The position numbers and the translations under genes were made by a program. Positions 7,704 to 16,861 of a DNA stretch of 64,000 nucleotides are shown piece by piece (positions within the stretch are counted from its first letter, which is position 1; the number at the start of each line of letters is the position of its first letter). The notes under the pieces were generated by a model, which saw only the letters and a list, made by a program, of their open reading frames with translations, ran no database searches and was not told where the DNA came from. The stretch is taken from the NCBI RefSeq assembly GCF_009796745.1, contig NZ_CP047024.1, forward strand, positions 2,232,001 through 2,296,000, given 5' to 3'. This stretch comes from Paraglaciecola sp. L1A13. Its GTDB lineage: Bacteria; Pseudomonadota; Gammaproteobacteria; Enterobacterales; Alteromonadaceae.

Positions 7704-8357
7704 ATGAACCTCGTTGATGTAGTACAAACACGTTACTCAGTAAAAGAATTTGATGCTTCAAAAAAGATTTCTGACACTGATTTTACCCAAATTAAAGCGC
7801 TGCTTCGCTTTAGTCCATCTAGCGTTAACTTGCAGCCTTGGCATTTTGTTATCAGCGATAATGATGAAGGAAAAAAACGCATCAGCAGGGGTACGCAAGG
7901 CTTTTTTATTTTTAATGAAGCCAAAGTGTTGAATGCATCTCATGTCATCGTGGTATGTGCAAGAACAAGTGCTGACGAAGCATTTCTGACCCATTTATTA
8001 GACAAAGAAGATAAAGATGGCCGTTTTGCTCAAAAACAATTTAGGGAAGGTCAACATATGGGGAGAAAAGTTTTTGCCGACATCCATCACTATGATGTAA
8101 AAGACTTTCAACATTGGATGGAAAAACAGGTCTACCTAAATATGGGGACATTATTGTTAGGGGCCGCTGCGATGGGGATTGATGCTGTCCCTATGGAAGG
8201 AATTGATGCAAAAGCCATAGATGAAGAATTTGGGTTACGTGATAAAGGCTACACGGCGCTGGCTATTGTGTCTTTAGGCTATCGAAAAGAGACAGATTTT
8301 AACGCTTCTTTACCAAAGTCACGCTTACCTGAAAGCGAAATTATTGAATTGGTTTAA
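7704..8357 (+). CDS. nfsB: Oxygen-insensitive NAD(P)H nitroreductase / dihydropteridine reductase (NfsB type)
   Basis: FMN-dependent flavoprotein that reduces nitroaromatics and quinones with NAD(P)H. It is 217 residues long, the same length as E. coli NfsB, and matches it across its length: TRYSVKEFDASKKIS, the FMN-contact segment FSPSSVNLQPWHF, LGAAAMGIDAVPMEG, and the closing LPKSRLPESEI. The start is taken as the ATG at 7704 because AAGGA at 7693-7697 gives proper spacing there but abuts the in-frame ATG at 7698. Control by the divergent LysR regulator is inferred from layout. Confidence 0.92.
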   Translation: MNLVDVVQTRYSVKEFDASKKISDTDFTQIKALLRFSPSSVNLQPWHFVISDNDEGKKRISRGTQGFFIFNEAKVLNASHVIVVCARTSADEAFLTHLLDKEDKDGRFAQKQFREGQHMGRKVFADIHHYDVKDFQHWMEKQVYLNMGTLLLGAAAMGIDAVPMEGIDAKAIDEEFGLRDKGYTALAIVSLGYRKETDFNASLPKSRLPESEIIELV

Positions 8358-8483
8358 CCCTGTAGATCTACCGAAAAAAACTATCTATTCCACACAATTG
8401 ATGATGTTTTCAGTTACAGCAGGATTTGAATGTTAGATCACGGCAACGACGATAGTATTCATTGATGACCAGTGTAAATGCAC

Positions 8484-8508
8484 AAAGGACCAACCAAGTT
8501 GGCCCTTT
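8484..8508. terminator. Hairpin between convergent nitroreductase and MDR genes
   Basis: 11-bp arms with one mismatch (AAAGGACCAAC / GTTGGCCCTTT) around a CAA loop. Only a weak T-rich tail follows on either strand, so termination efficiency is uncertain. It sits between convergent genes where a shared terminator is expected. Confidence 0.45.
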
Positions 8509-8531
8509 CTATTTTGCGTAAGTTGGCGAGA

Positions 8532-9653
8532 TTAACCCTTATTAGGGTTTAGAATATACTTGCCACCTGTCGTTTTAGCATTGTATTTGATGATGGTTTC
8601 AGGCGTTAATGCTTCTTCGAATGTTAGTTCTTCTGTTGATTCGATAGCAAAGGTGGTATTAATTTCATCCGCCACACGTTTGTGCAATTCTGCTATTTTC
8701 GAGGCGTTTAGTTTGCCAAGGAAGCGCATTAATAACCAACCGCCGACACTCCAAGTCATACCAAATGCACGATTTAGAATAGTCGGTGAGAAATCGAGGC
8801 CGCCATAGATATATACTTGTTTGTTCTCAAGAGAACCATAAGTATTAAAGCCTGTAGCATCTTTACTGCCTACGGCTTCCATTGCCGTTAGAATATCGCT
8901 TGCCAACTCGCCACCGCCGATAGCGTCAAATGCTAGCGTGGCGCCCGTAGCAGCAATGGCTTGGTACAAATCTTTCTTAAAGGTTTCGCTTGATGAATTC
9001 ACCACGTATTTTGCACCTAGCTTTGTTAGCTGGTCGACCTGTTCTTGTTTGCGTACAATATTAACTAACTGTACACCTTCCTCAATGCATATTTTATTCA
9101 ACATAACACCTAAACTAGATGCCGCAGCAGTGTGAACAAGTGCTGTGTGGCCTTCCATACGCATGGTTTCAACCATACCTAATGCAGTGAGGGGATTAAC
9201 AAAGGATGAAGCCGCTGCATGAGCCGTTGTATCGTCATGATGAACAATACACGCCTGTACTGGAACACAGCAATATTGGCTATAGCAGGCGCCTGTTAAT
9301 ACCGCTACAGTTTTGCCAATAAGTGCTTGAGCCTGTTCACTATCACCCGCAGCGATAACAACTCCCGCACCCTCATTACCAATTGGCAATGTCTGGTCTA
9401 GGCGAGATTTAATCCGCGGCAACATACCTTTATGAACGGGCGCGGTTAATGTTGTTTTATCGTCACTTAATTTTGCTTTAGACAGATCAGCTGGACCAAA
9501 CATCGGCCACATATCAGATGGATTGATGGGTGATGCTTCCATTTGAACAACAATTTCGTGTGCTTTGGGTTTTGGTACATCGACTTCGTGTAATTTGATT
9601 GTCAGCTCACCATCAGATGAAATTTGGGTAAACAGCTGTTTTGATTTGTTCAT
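8532..9653 (-). CDS. MDR-superfamily quinone oxidoreductase-like dehydrogenase
   Basis: Medium-chain dehydrogenase/reductase of 373 residues, NAD(P)H-dependent. The N-terminal GroES-like domain contains SPINPSDMW and the GNEGAGVVIAAG motif; the Rossmann domain holds HTAAASSLGVMLNKICIEEG and FDAIGGGELASDIL. The zinc ligands of alcohol dehydrogenases are not evident, so it belongs with the quinone-oxidoreductase/enoyl-reductase branch. The substrate cannot be told. The ATG at 9653 is chosen over one 57 bases upstream because the conserved N-terminus begins there and CAGGA precedes it. Confidence 0.85.
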   Translation of the reverse strand: MNKSKQLFTQISSDGELTIKLHEVDVPKPKAHEIVVQMEASPINPSDMWPMFGPADLSKAKLSDDKTTLTAPVHKGMLPRIKSRLDQTLPIGNEGAGVVIAAGDSEQAQALIGKTVAVLTGACYSQYCCVPVQACIVHHDDTTAHAAASSFVNPLTALGMVETMRMEGHTALVHTAAASSLGVMLNKICIEEGVQLVNIVRKQEQVDQLTKLGAKYVVNSSSETFKKDLYQAIAATGATLAFDAIGGGELASDILTAMEAVGSKDATGFNTYGSLENKQVYIYGGLDFSPTILNRAFGMTWSVGGWLLMRFLGKLNASKIAELHKRVADEINTTFAIESTEELTFEEALTPETIIKYNAKTTGGKYILNPNKG

Positions 9654-9815
9654 ATACTGTAGTCCTGTCAGGTTGCTCTTTGAGCCCGATGTTGTGCTAT
9701 CGGGCAGCAAAGATGGTTTTTATTAATATATTAAAAAATTACCATGGGGACGTAGGGCTTGCGAGTCAATAGAAATGTTACATGATCATCACTGGTATAA
9801 ATTAATAGCGTCTGG

Positions 9816-11945
9816 CTATTTGATAGATGTCATCACTGTTATTCTCTTGGACTTAACCGCAGAATCGAAATGTTTAGTGCATAACTCTACGAGATTAGGT
9901 ATAGGCTCATTAATACATTCAATTCCAACCCAAGCGTTTCGCCCGCTATTTTTCGCTTGATAAAGGCAGTTATCTGCCAGTGCAATCAATGTCTGCCAGT
10001 CTGTTGATTGTTCATGTTGCAATAACGTGGGGTAACAGACATATCCAATAGAGCAGGTGTGTAAAGAGGTGATACCGTCGGTTAATGTAAAGGGGGTTGC
10101 GCTGACTTCATCAAGCAAACGTTGAGCTAACAACGGTGCATCGGATCGGTCTATAAAACGTGCTACACCAACGAACTCTTCACCGCCCCAGCGGACTACA
10201 TAGTCTGATTGTCTAAACACCAGCGCTAAGCGTTGAGTGAGTTGTTTGAGAACTTCATCACCTGCGCTGTGGCCGTGTTTGTCGTTGACGTGTTTAAAAT
10301 GATCCATGTCGATCATGTAAATAACAACATCGGCGTGATGAGGGGACGGGGACTTGCCATTTCGCCAGTCATTATAGACTCTCTGGCTCTTCTCTAAGTC
10401 TGATTCAATATGATTTTCTAGGAAACGTCGGTTATGTATCCCTGTTAATTTGTCAGTTAAACTAATGGCTTCCATTTCTTGGTAGGCAGCTTGAAGCTCT
10501 ACGTTTTTTTGATTTAATTCTTGAGTGCGCAAAGCGACTTCTTCACTTAGGCGCTTATTCAGACGTCGCTGAGAGAAGCGACCATAAAGAAGCGTTAACA
10601 TAATGACCGCTATTATTATGGATGCTAACCATACGGTTCGGTTCCATTGTGCTTGTTCAAGGGTAGCTTGGTTTAATGCTTTTTCTTTTTCAAGTAACCT
10701 AATTTGCTGCGCTCTGCGCACGAATTCTGTTTGAGACTGAAGGGTAGCAATCGTTTCAATTCGAGTTGTGTTAAGTAACTCGTCGTCGAGTGTTTTTTGC
10801 TTCAACAGTGCATTGAATGCCTGTTTAAATTCGTCTTTTTTCAAGTAAACGTTAACTCTAAGTGCTTCGAATAATGCTTCATCATGTGGCTCATTATTGT
10901 TTTTTGCTTGTTCTGAGCCCGCATTTATATGCGTTAATGCTAAGTTCGCATCCTCTGCAAGTATAGCTAATTCAGCGGAAGCCCGATAAGCGTCCACCAA
11001 TAAACTTTTATAGTCCTGCTCTTTAGCCCTCAGGATAACCCCGTTTAATATTTCCCGAGCATTTAGATAATGTCCTTCTTTCATTTCAAGGGTGGCCATT
11101 GAGGTGAGTGCCCAGTCGGTGTCACGAGGAGCCTCTATTTCTGTGAATAAACTCAAGGCTTCCGTTAGGTGCTCCCGTGCTTTTTTGTAGTCGCCGAGTA
11201 TCGTCAATTGGTAGCCAATTTTATTATGACTGTAGGCAATGTATTTTTTGCCGCCGGATTGAATATCGATTTTTAACGCATCTTGAAAATAAGTGAGTGC
11301 GAGCTGATCATCACCCATTACCCGGCGCAGATCGGCAAGATTATATAAGTCACTTGCGATACCGTCTTTGTCATTTAATTGGTTATGCAGCTCCAATGCG
11401 CTTTGATGGGCTTGGGCTGCACCTTCATAAACACCCATTTTTTCAAGCACTAAGCCAATACTGTTATAGGTCGAAGCGACAGCAGGCGTATTGTCTTGTT
11501 GCTGACTAATCTGCATAGCCAGATAGATGTATTCTAATGCTTGAGGATAATTCGATTGGTAACGGTAGGTTAGTCCCAATTGCCGATAAGACTTCGCTAA
11601 ACCTGTTTGATCATCCTGAGCCTGGTATAAATTAATAGCTTCGTTTAGTTGCTCCAATGCTGGCTCATAAAGATTACGTTCCATGGCATTTCTGGCTTGT
11701 TCATAATAGGCATCGGCCAATGAAGAGGTACTGTTTTCGTGGATGGCAAGTTGGTGAAATTGATTGGTTAAGGTTTCCGCGTGAGTCATTTCTCCGCGCT
11801 TGCGGGCTTGCTCAATTTGTTCTTTCAGTAATTCACTTTCAGAGTGCAAGGCCGTTTTATCCGATTGCGCCGACAAACTTGTATGCAGAGATAATGCGCA
11901 CATTAATAACGCACAGGGTTTTGCCAAACGTATGCGTACAGCCAA
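9816..11945 (-). CDS. Diguanylate cyclase with periplasmic TPR sensor domain
   Basis: Membrane enzyme making cyclic di-GMP from GTP. The order is: signal sequence (1-26), a long array of TPR helices (about 75-400) predicted in the periplasm, a coiled stretch, a membrane segment (439-454), a coiled linker (460-495) and a GGDEF domain. The active-site loop is GGEEF at 587-591, with an RxxD inhibitory site (RQSD, 578-581) exactly five residues before it, so product inhibition is expected. The start is TTG, supported by GGAG seven bases upstream; an ATG at 11958 is out of frame. The TPR array probably senses a protein or envelope ligand. Confidence 0.92.
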   Translation of the reverse strand: MAVRIRLAKPCALLMCALSLHTSLSAQSDKTALHSESELLKEQIEQARKRGEMTHAETLTNQFHQLAIHENSTSSLADAYYEQARNAMERNLYEPALEQLNEAINLYQAQDDQTGLAKSYRQLGLTYRYQSNYPQALEYIYLAMQISQQQDNTPAVASTYNSIGLVLEKMGVYEGAAQAHQSALELHNQLNDKDGIASDLYNLADLRRVMGDDQLALTYFQDALKIDIQSGGKKYIAYSHNKIGYQLTILGDYKKAREHLTEALSLFTEIEAPRDTDWALTSMATLEMKEGHYLNAREILNGVILRAKEQDYKSLLVDAYRASAELAILAEDANLALTHINAGSEQAKNNNEPHDEALFEALRVNVYLKKDEFKQAFNALLKQKTLDDELLNTTRIETIATLQSQTEFVRRAQQIRLLEKEKALNQATLEQAQWNRTVWLASIIIAVIMLTLLYGRFSQRRLNKRLSEEVALRTQELNQKNVELQAAYQEMEAISLTDKLTGIHNRRFLENHIESDLEKSQRVYNDWRNGKSPSPHHADVVIYMIDMDHFKHVNDKHGHSAGDEVLKQLTQRLALVFRQSDYVVRWGGEEFVGVARFIDRSDAPLLAQRLLDEVSATPFTLTDGITSLHTCSIGYVCYPTLLQHEQSTDWQTLIALADNCLYQAKNSGRNAWVGIECINEPIPNLVELCTKHFDSAVKSKRITVMTSIK

Positions 11946-12228
11946 AGGGGTGCTCCATTGATAACCAAAATGAACTATATCGTTAACCTTGTCAGAATTG
12001 CACGACTAAAATTTTGTTATGATTGATATAAAACGGTGTTAGTCAATTAACGCCAATCTCATTTTCGTCTCCCACGTTCTTAGATTGATCAAATAATCAC
12101 AACTTTACGCTTAGTAACAATAAACTCAGGTATTTCTCATTTTTGTCAGCAATACTAATTCTATATCAAAATAATAAGCGCGCTTTGTACGGGTAATCTC
12201 GGTGTTATTATTGCCATAAGGGAAAATT

Positions 12229-12879
12229 ATGCAGATTAAACTGAAAACGTTATATACAGAAAACAAATCATTTATATTATTCATTTTCTTGATGTGTGTG
12301 TTTAGAAGCGCAGTGGCGGATTGGAACGAAGTGCCAACAGGCTCAATGCAGCCAACTATTGTTGAAGGTGACCGAATATTAGTAAATAAGTTGGCGTACG
12401 ATGTTCAAACGCCTTTTAGCAATCACTCTTTGTATAAATTAGCGGACCCACTTCATGGTGATATTATTATTTTCGACTCTGAGGCGTCAGATAAAAGATT
12501 AGTCAAACGGGTGGTGGGTGTACCGGGTGACACAATCTCCTTGATTGACAACACGCTTTACATAAACGACCAGCAACTAGATTATGTTGATGACATCAAC
12601 AGCGGGCGTTTTACTGAGAAAACCGAAGATTTACTGGGTGTACAACATCGTATCCGTATTGCGAATCGTGGGTCAGCGTTATCGAGCTTCACGGCGGTGA
12701 CTATACCTGCCGGTTATTATCTAGCGATGGGGGACAACCGTGACAACAGTGCCGACTCTCGGGTGATTGGACTCATACCTCGGCATGAAATCATCGGTCG
12801 CGCCAAACAGGTTGTAGTGTCTTTAAATTACGATAAATATTATTTACCGCGTTCTGAGCGATTCTTACATACCTTGTAG
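12229..12879 (+). CDS. lepB: Signal peptidase I family serine protease
   Basis: Membrane-bound S26 protease cleaving export signal peptides. Serine-lysine dyad: Ser39 in PTGSMQPT and Lys93 in RLVKRVVGVPGD. The family box GDNRDNSADSR is present near the C-terminus. At 216 residues with a single N-terminal hydrophobic segment (13-30) it is shorter than housekeeping LepB, which has two membrane segments and is encoded beside lepA/rnc. This stand-alone copy is therefore likely an accessory signal peptidase. AAGGG precedes the ATG. Confidence 0.88.
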   Translation: MQIKLKTLYTENKSFILFIFLMCVFRSAVADWNEVPTGSMQPTIVEGDRILVNKLAYDVQTPFSNHSLYKLADPLHGDIIIFDSEASDKRLVKRVVGVPGDTISLIDNTLYINDQQLDYVDDINSGRFTEKTEDLLGVQHRIRIANRGSALSSFTAVTIPAGYYLAMGDNRDNSADSRVIGLIPRHEIIGRAKQVVVSLNYDKYYLPRSERFLHTL

Positions 12880-13279
12880 CATGTAAGACAAAACATAAAC
12901 CGTTAAGTTTGAGCCAAGTTAGTTGTGGGTTGGCTCAATTAACGAATCGAAAGACTTATACTGCTTTGGCAGTCTAATACTGTTTCTCAATGTTAGAAAA
13001 CCACCTCATGCTGTCCGTAACATTCTTGTGCCTATAAAACCCTTGATGACCGCCTGCGAACGCTTGCTATTTATGGATAATACACCTGTTTTGACTGCCA
13101 ATATCGTCAATACATTTGCTTGAGGCCGAAGGTTAAAATGTTAAGTCCATAATACGGAAAACCGAAATGCTGACGATAATCTTATGCAAGGCATAGGTTT
13201 TTCAGTATTGTAGATGCACGATTGACATAATACTTAGTCAGCAACACTTAATCTTTGACATTACCGCCATTGCTGTTGC
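12880..13279. other. Intergenic region with 9-bp stem-loop
   Basis: No credible gene. A perfect inverted repeat TTGAGCCAA / TTGGCTCAA at 12909-12917 and 12930-12938 (12-base loop) lies about 30 bases after the signal peptidase stop. It may end or stabilise that transcript, though no U-run follows. Nothing else is recognised in the rest. Confidence 0.4.
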
Positions 13280-14626
13280 CTAGATAAGTTCTCGGGGTAA
13301 TACAATTTCTACACATAAGCCACCATCATCTGGACTACTTATGCGTAGCTCACCTTTATGTTTATCAATGGCTTTAACGGCAATACTCAGACCTAGACCA
13401 AATCCACTGGTGTGCATTTTATTTCCGGCTCGGTAAAACGGTTGCAGAAGTTTTGACATCTCTTGTTCATCTACTCCAGGCCCATGGTCACGCACAGTAA
13501 CAATCACGCTATGTTCCCTGGCAGACGTACTGATTTCGACCAGTCCACCATCGTCAGAATATTTACATGCGTTACCTATTATGTTGTCAAAGGCTTGCAA
13601 CAACGCTTCCGGGTAACCCGAAATTTCAACTTTATCGTCAGGGGAAAAATTCACCGCTATCGTAGGGTAATTGACCGCCATATTATCAATTGCTTGCTGG
13701 CACAATGCATTGATATCACTGTTTTCTATGCTTGGGCTACTTTGTTCGAGCTTTGAATAATCGAGGATTTGTTGTATGAGTTGATCAATACGCAGGCAAT
13801 CATTGTGAATTTGCTTGACGTGACGACTGTCTGGGGTTTTCTGTTCAATCAACGCAGCTGAAACCTGTAATCGTGCTAATGGGGCGCGTAGTTCATGTGA
13901 TACATCGTGTAAAAGCTGTTGCTGGGCACTGGCGGCGGCGTGGGTTTTATTCACCATAAAGTCAATGTCGAGTGCTAAATCCCCTAGCTCGTCACCTCTA
14001 GCGAGTAGTTTTCTCGGCAATGAGACCACTTCCTGTTGATTCGCATAACGGCGACTAAATGCGCCTAAATAGTTGAGCGGCAGAATAATGCTCCAACTTA
14101 ACAGTGCGCTGACTAGGGCGGATGCGATAAAAATAAAACCAAACTGTAAAGACTGAAAGCGATATAAAACCTGTTTGTATATTCTTGGTGCCTGAGGTTT
14201 TCTGATTTGTACTTGATAGTTTCGATTGGAAGGACCTGACACGCGCTGCTCAGCGCGATCTTCAAGTTTAATTTTGTTTAATCTATGTTTGTAGATTATT
14301 TTGCCGCCGTCATCTTTAATAATCATTGGGATGAGGTGCCCATCGCGGTTATTTTTGTTGCTGATCCAGTTTTTTAATTTGGATTTTTGAAAAGTCGGCG
14401 TAGCTAGTTCGTGTTCATAACGCCAAACAATACGCTCAGCTTGGCTAATTACGTCATTGAAAAATCGTTTGTTATATTCATCGGACGAAAAGTTATTTAC
14501 TAACACAAAGCCAGTTGCAATCATAACCAGTATACTTGCTAGCCAGAATGCAATGAATATGCGCCAAAATAAACGTTTCACGCCAAAAGTGTGTTTTACC
14601 GTGCTCCAAAAGCCTGTTAGCGTCAC
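13280..14626 (-). CDS. cpxA: CpxA-like sensor histidine kinase
   Basis: Inner-membrane sensor kinase of the envelope-stress pathway. Two membrane segments (about 23-45 and 160-184) flank a 115-residue periplasmic sensor domain, followed by HAMP, HisKA with phospho-accepting His244 (LLHDVSHELRAPL) and an HATPase domain (NIIGNACKYS, DHGPGVD, GFGLGLSIA). A GTG start is inferred, with AAGG nine bases before it and five bases after the cpxR stop, so the two are cotranscribed. The divergent cpxP-like gene supports the assignment over a generic OmpR-type kinase. Confidence 0.88.
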   Translation of the reverse strand: MTLTGFWSTVKHTFGVKRLFWRIFIAFWLASILVMIATGFVLVNNFSSDEYNKRFFNDVISQAERIVWRYEHELATPTFQKSKLKNWISNKNNRDGHLIPMIIKDDGGKIIYKHRLNKIKLEDRAEQRVSGPSNRNYQVQIRKPQAPRIYKQVLYRFQSLQFGFIFIASALVSALLSWSIILPLNYLGAFSRRYANQQEVVSLPRKLLARGDELGDLALDIDFMVNKTHAAASAQQQLLHDVSHELRAPLARLQVSAALIEQKTPDSRHVKQIHNDCLRIDQLIQQILDYSKLEQSSPSIENSDINALCQQAIDNMAVNYPTIAVNFSPDDKVEISGYPEALLQAFDNIIGNACKYSDDGGLVEISTSAREHSVIVTVRDHGPGVDEQEMSKLLQPFYRAGNKMHTSGFGLGLSIAVKAIDKHKGELRISSPDDGGLCVEIVLPRELI

Positions 14627-14631
14627 TGAAA

Positions 14632-15351
14632 CTAGCCTTTTTCTTGCTGTAATTGTGGCTCGGTCAGCATTTGGTAACCCACGCCTCGAACTGATTTAAT
14701 CACATCATGTATGTTTGCGGCTGCTAGTTTTTGCCTTATGCGGCTAACATGTACATCCATTGCCCGGTCATAGGCTTCTAGTGGACGATTCAAGACTTCT
14801 TGTGTCATATCTTGTTTACTAATGGTTTGTCCGGCTCGCTCCATTAATAAGCTCAATGCGTTAAATTCTGCACCTGTTAGAGGTAACGCTACATTGTTCA
14901 CTAACGCTGTTCGAGCGCCACTGTCTAGCAAGATGCCATGTAATTGGGCATGCACTATATGGTTAGTGTTTCCTTGTTGGGTGCGACGAATGATAGCCCT
15001 TATACGAGCACCTAATTCCCTAGGATTACAAGGTTTGGCTAAGTAATCATCTGCGCCCATTTCTAAGCCCACAATTCTATCAATATCATCACCACGGCCG
15101 GTTAGCATCAGAATAGGTATTTGTTGTTTGGCTCGCACAGTGCGCAGTACATCTAATCCCGACATACCAGGCATCATAATATCGAGCACTACGGTATCGA
15201 ATTCATCGCTTTCCAGTAATCGCGCAACTGCAGCATCGCCGCTATTGAGTGTTTCCACTGCAAAACCGTCTTCTTGTAAAAACTCGCTTAGTAGGGCGCA
15301 TAATGTAGCGTCATCATCGACTAGCAATATTTTGTATTTATCATTTTCCAT
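14632..15351 (-). CDS. cpxR: CpxR-like response regulator
   Basis: OmpR-family regulator of 239 residues. The receiver domain has the acidic pocket Asp12-Asp14, phospho-acceptor Asp57 (VVLDIMMPG), a Thr switch (MLTGRG) and Lys in YLAKPCNPREL. The C-terminal winged helix ends with SVRGVGYQML. It is first in the cpxRA pair. A perfect CpxR box lies 41 bases before the start, which indicates autoregulation. Confidence 0.92.
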   Translation of the reverse strand: MENDKYKILLVDDDATLCALLSEFLQEDGFAVETLNSGDAAVARLLESDEFDTVVLDIMMPGMSGLDVLRTVRAKQQIPILMLTGRGDDIDRIVGLEMGADDYLAKPCNPRELGARIRAIIRRTQQGNTNHIVHAQLHGILLDSGARTALVNNVALPLTGAEFNALSLLMERAGQTISKQDMTQEVLNRPLEAYDRAMDVHVSRIRQKLAAANIHDVIKSVRGVGYQMLTEPQLQQEKG

Positions 15352-15391
15352 GGGACTGAGTCTAACCGCTTTGTTATAAGGTCTAACTAAC

Positions 15392-15406
15392 TTTACTGAA
15401 CTTTAC
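15392..15406 (-). promoter_or_regulatory. CpxR box
   Basis: TTTAC-N5-TTTAC on the plus strand reads GTAAA-N5-GTAAA on the minus strand, a perfect match to the E. coli CpxR consensus with its 5-base spacer. It is placed between cpxR and the divergent cpxP-like gene and could serve both. Confidence 0.8.
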
Positions 15407-15479
15407 ACTAGCTTAACCCTACTTATCGAACCCTTTGTGCATACTTAGCTCCGTTGATGAAACAAATTACATTTACCCC

Positions 15480-15497
15480 GTCATTCACGTGAATGAC
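15480..15497. promoter_or_regulatory. Perfect 18-bp palindrome before cpxP-like gene
   Basis: GTCATTCAC/GTGAATGAC, perfectly symmetric with no spacer, ends 23 bases before the ATG. It could be an operator for an unknown dimeric regulator or a hairpin in the 5' leader. It does not match the CpxR box. Confidence 0.55.
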
Positions 15498-15520
15498 ACA
15501 AACCAAGTAGGAATATTATT

Positions 15521-15949
15521 ATGAAAAAATTAATAGCAGGAGTTTTATTAAGCGCATGTATCGCAGGTAGCGCATTAGCTGGTGGCCAACATTCAGATGA
15601 TCACAAAGGTCAGGGCTTCTTCCCTATACACAAGATGGTTAAGGTACTTGATCTTAGCGATGAGCAAGCAAGCCAACTTAAAGCGCTAAAAACCGAAATG
15701 AAAGCCAATCGACCTGAAAAGGGTAGCGGCACATCAATGAAAGCTCAATTAGCTCAGCTTGATTCAAGTGATGCAAATTATGAACAAAAGCTAAACGAAT
15801 TGGCTGACTTACGTGCCGAGCGGGCCAAAACACAGTTTTTAAAAGCCGCTGACATGCGTATGAAGATCAATCAAATTTTAACGCCTGAACAACTTGAGAA
15901 GTTCAACGCAATGAAGGAAAAACGCAGTAAACGTCACAATAAAGCATAG
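15521..15949 (+). CDS. cpxP: CpxP/Spy-family periplasmic stress protein
   Basis: Small periplasmic all-helical protein of 142 residues with a signal peptide (1-20, ending ALA). The LTxxQ-family pattern is seen as LDLSDEQASQLK near residue 44 and LTPEQLEKF near 122, the second being the diagnostic repeat. Family members act as chaperones and, as CpxP, damp the CpxA kinase. The divergent cpxRA genes and the shared CpxR box fit that role. GTAGGAAT precedes the start. Spy cannot be separated from CpxP by eye, but context favours CpxP. Confidence 0.85.
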   Translation: MKKLIAGVLLSACIAGSALAGGQHSDDHKGQGFFPIHKMVKVLDLSDEQASQLKALKTEMKANRPEKGSGTSMKAQLAQLDSSDANYEQKLNELADLRAERAKTQFLKAADMRMKINQILTPEQLEKFNAMKEKRSKRHNKA

Positions 15950-16007
15950 TTGCTTTATCTGGTAGAACCCCGTGAGCAGATATGCTCTATACTGCAAATG
16001 TAACGTT

Positions 16008-16047
16008 AAAAAGCTGTGTATCAATTAAATGGTACGCAGCTTTTTTT
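16008..16047 (+). terminator. Rho-independent terminator of cpxP-like gene
   Basis: AAAAAGCTGTGTA pairs with TACGCAGCTTTTT (one G-U pair) around a 12-base loop and runs into seven T. It lies about 60 bases after the cpxP stop. The A-rich left arm gives a U-tail on the minus strand too, so it may also serve the convergent gene. Confidence 0.85.
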
Positions 16048-16064
16048 GTTATCGTTTTGACGTG

Positions 16065-16445
16065 TCATGATTGACTATGTAACCACTTGATTGCGTCTGG
16101 GATATTATTGAAAACAGCTACATTTTGCGCAGATTTCGCTGGAATTCGTATATCATCTATTTTCACTAAAGCGTTTATCTTGGATACCATCGCTTTAGCA
16201 ACCATATTTTGTGTGTTCAGCCAAATGTTATATCTATTGAGTTCGGTATAGGCTTCGGGCGTAAAGCCTTCCACTGCTAAGTTACTGACCACGATTGAAA
16301 AGGGGGCGCCATGAAAGGTCTCTATTGTGGCGATTATATTTTTCGTCAATGCTTGTGTGCCGTACTCATTAAAGCAACCACTGAGTTCTAGGATGATGAT
16401 ATTCCCCTCTACCGAGATTGAATAATTACCATGCTCAAGACTCAT
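16065..16445 (-). CDS. STAS-like domain protein
   Basis: Cytoplasmic protein of 126 residues resembling the SpoIIAA/STAS-like fold. It has an N-terminal beta pair (NYSISVEGNIIILELSGCFN), alternating strands and helices, and an ending VAVFNNIPDAIKWLHSQ like the last helix of that family. The phospho-serine of anti-sigma antagonists is not evident. GGGAG precedes the start. It stands alone and its function is unknown. Confidence 0.6.
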   Translation of the reverse strand: MSLEHGNYSISVEGNIIILELSGCFNEYGTQALTKNIIATIETFHGAPFSIVVSNLAVEGFTPEAYTELNRYNIWLNTQNMVAKAMVSKINALVKIDDIRIPAKSAQNVAVFNNIPDAIKWLHSQS

Positions 16446-16861
16446 ATTATCTCCCGTTTATTCCCCGACCTGTAGACTAAAACGGAGAACTCATTAATTA
16501 CGTTAATTATATAGCACAACTATATGCTCACTGTTCGCGATCGCTGTAATCAAAAACCAATGTAAGGCGAGGGAAGTTTTATCGACATAAGCTCTATATC
16601 ATCTCTATGTGCGCTTTGAAAATACCCTTTATGAATGATAAATAGTGATTTATGACGTAGCTTACGGTTACCCGACATGTGTCCTATTCGATTTTGATTG
16701 ATGCATGTAAATAGGCGCCACCTCGTTACTAATTATCACTGGTCAATGGAGGGGTATAAACTATCAAGGCTGTTACCCTGACTGATTCAAACGTGAGACG
16801 TCCTTGTCACTTCGTTTCTTTCAGTGCACAGGTATGCCACCCATACTTTTTAGCGCGTATA
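16446..16861. other. Intergenic region, no feature recognised
   Basis: 416 bases between the STAS-like gene start and the 3' end of the nitric oxide reductase gene. It must contain the STAS-like gene promoter. I see no convincing hairpin, RNA gene or coding frame. Confidence 0.4.

Noticed and set aside
12923..13123. 66-codon plus-strand frame
   Set aside because: No ribosome site, no family likeness, lies over a hairpin in intergenic DNA.
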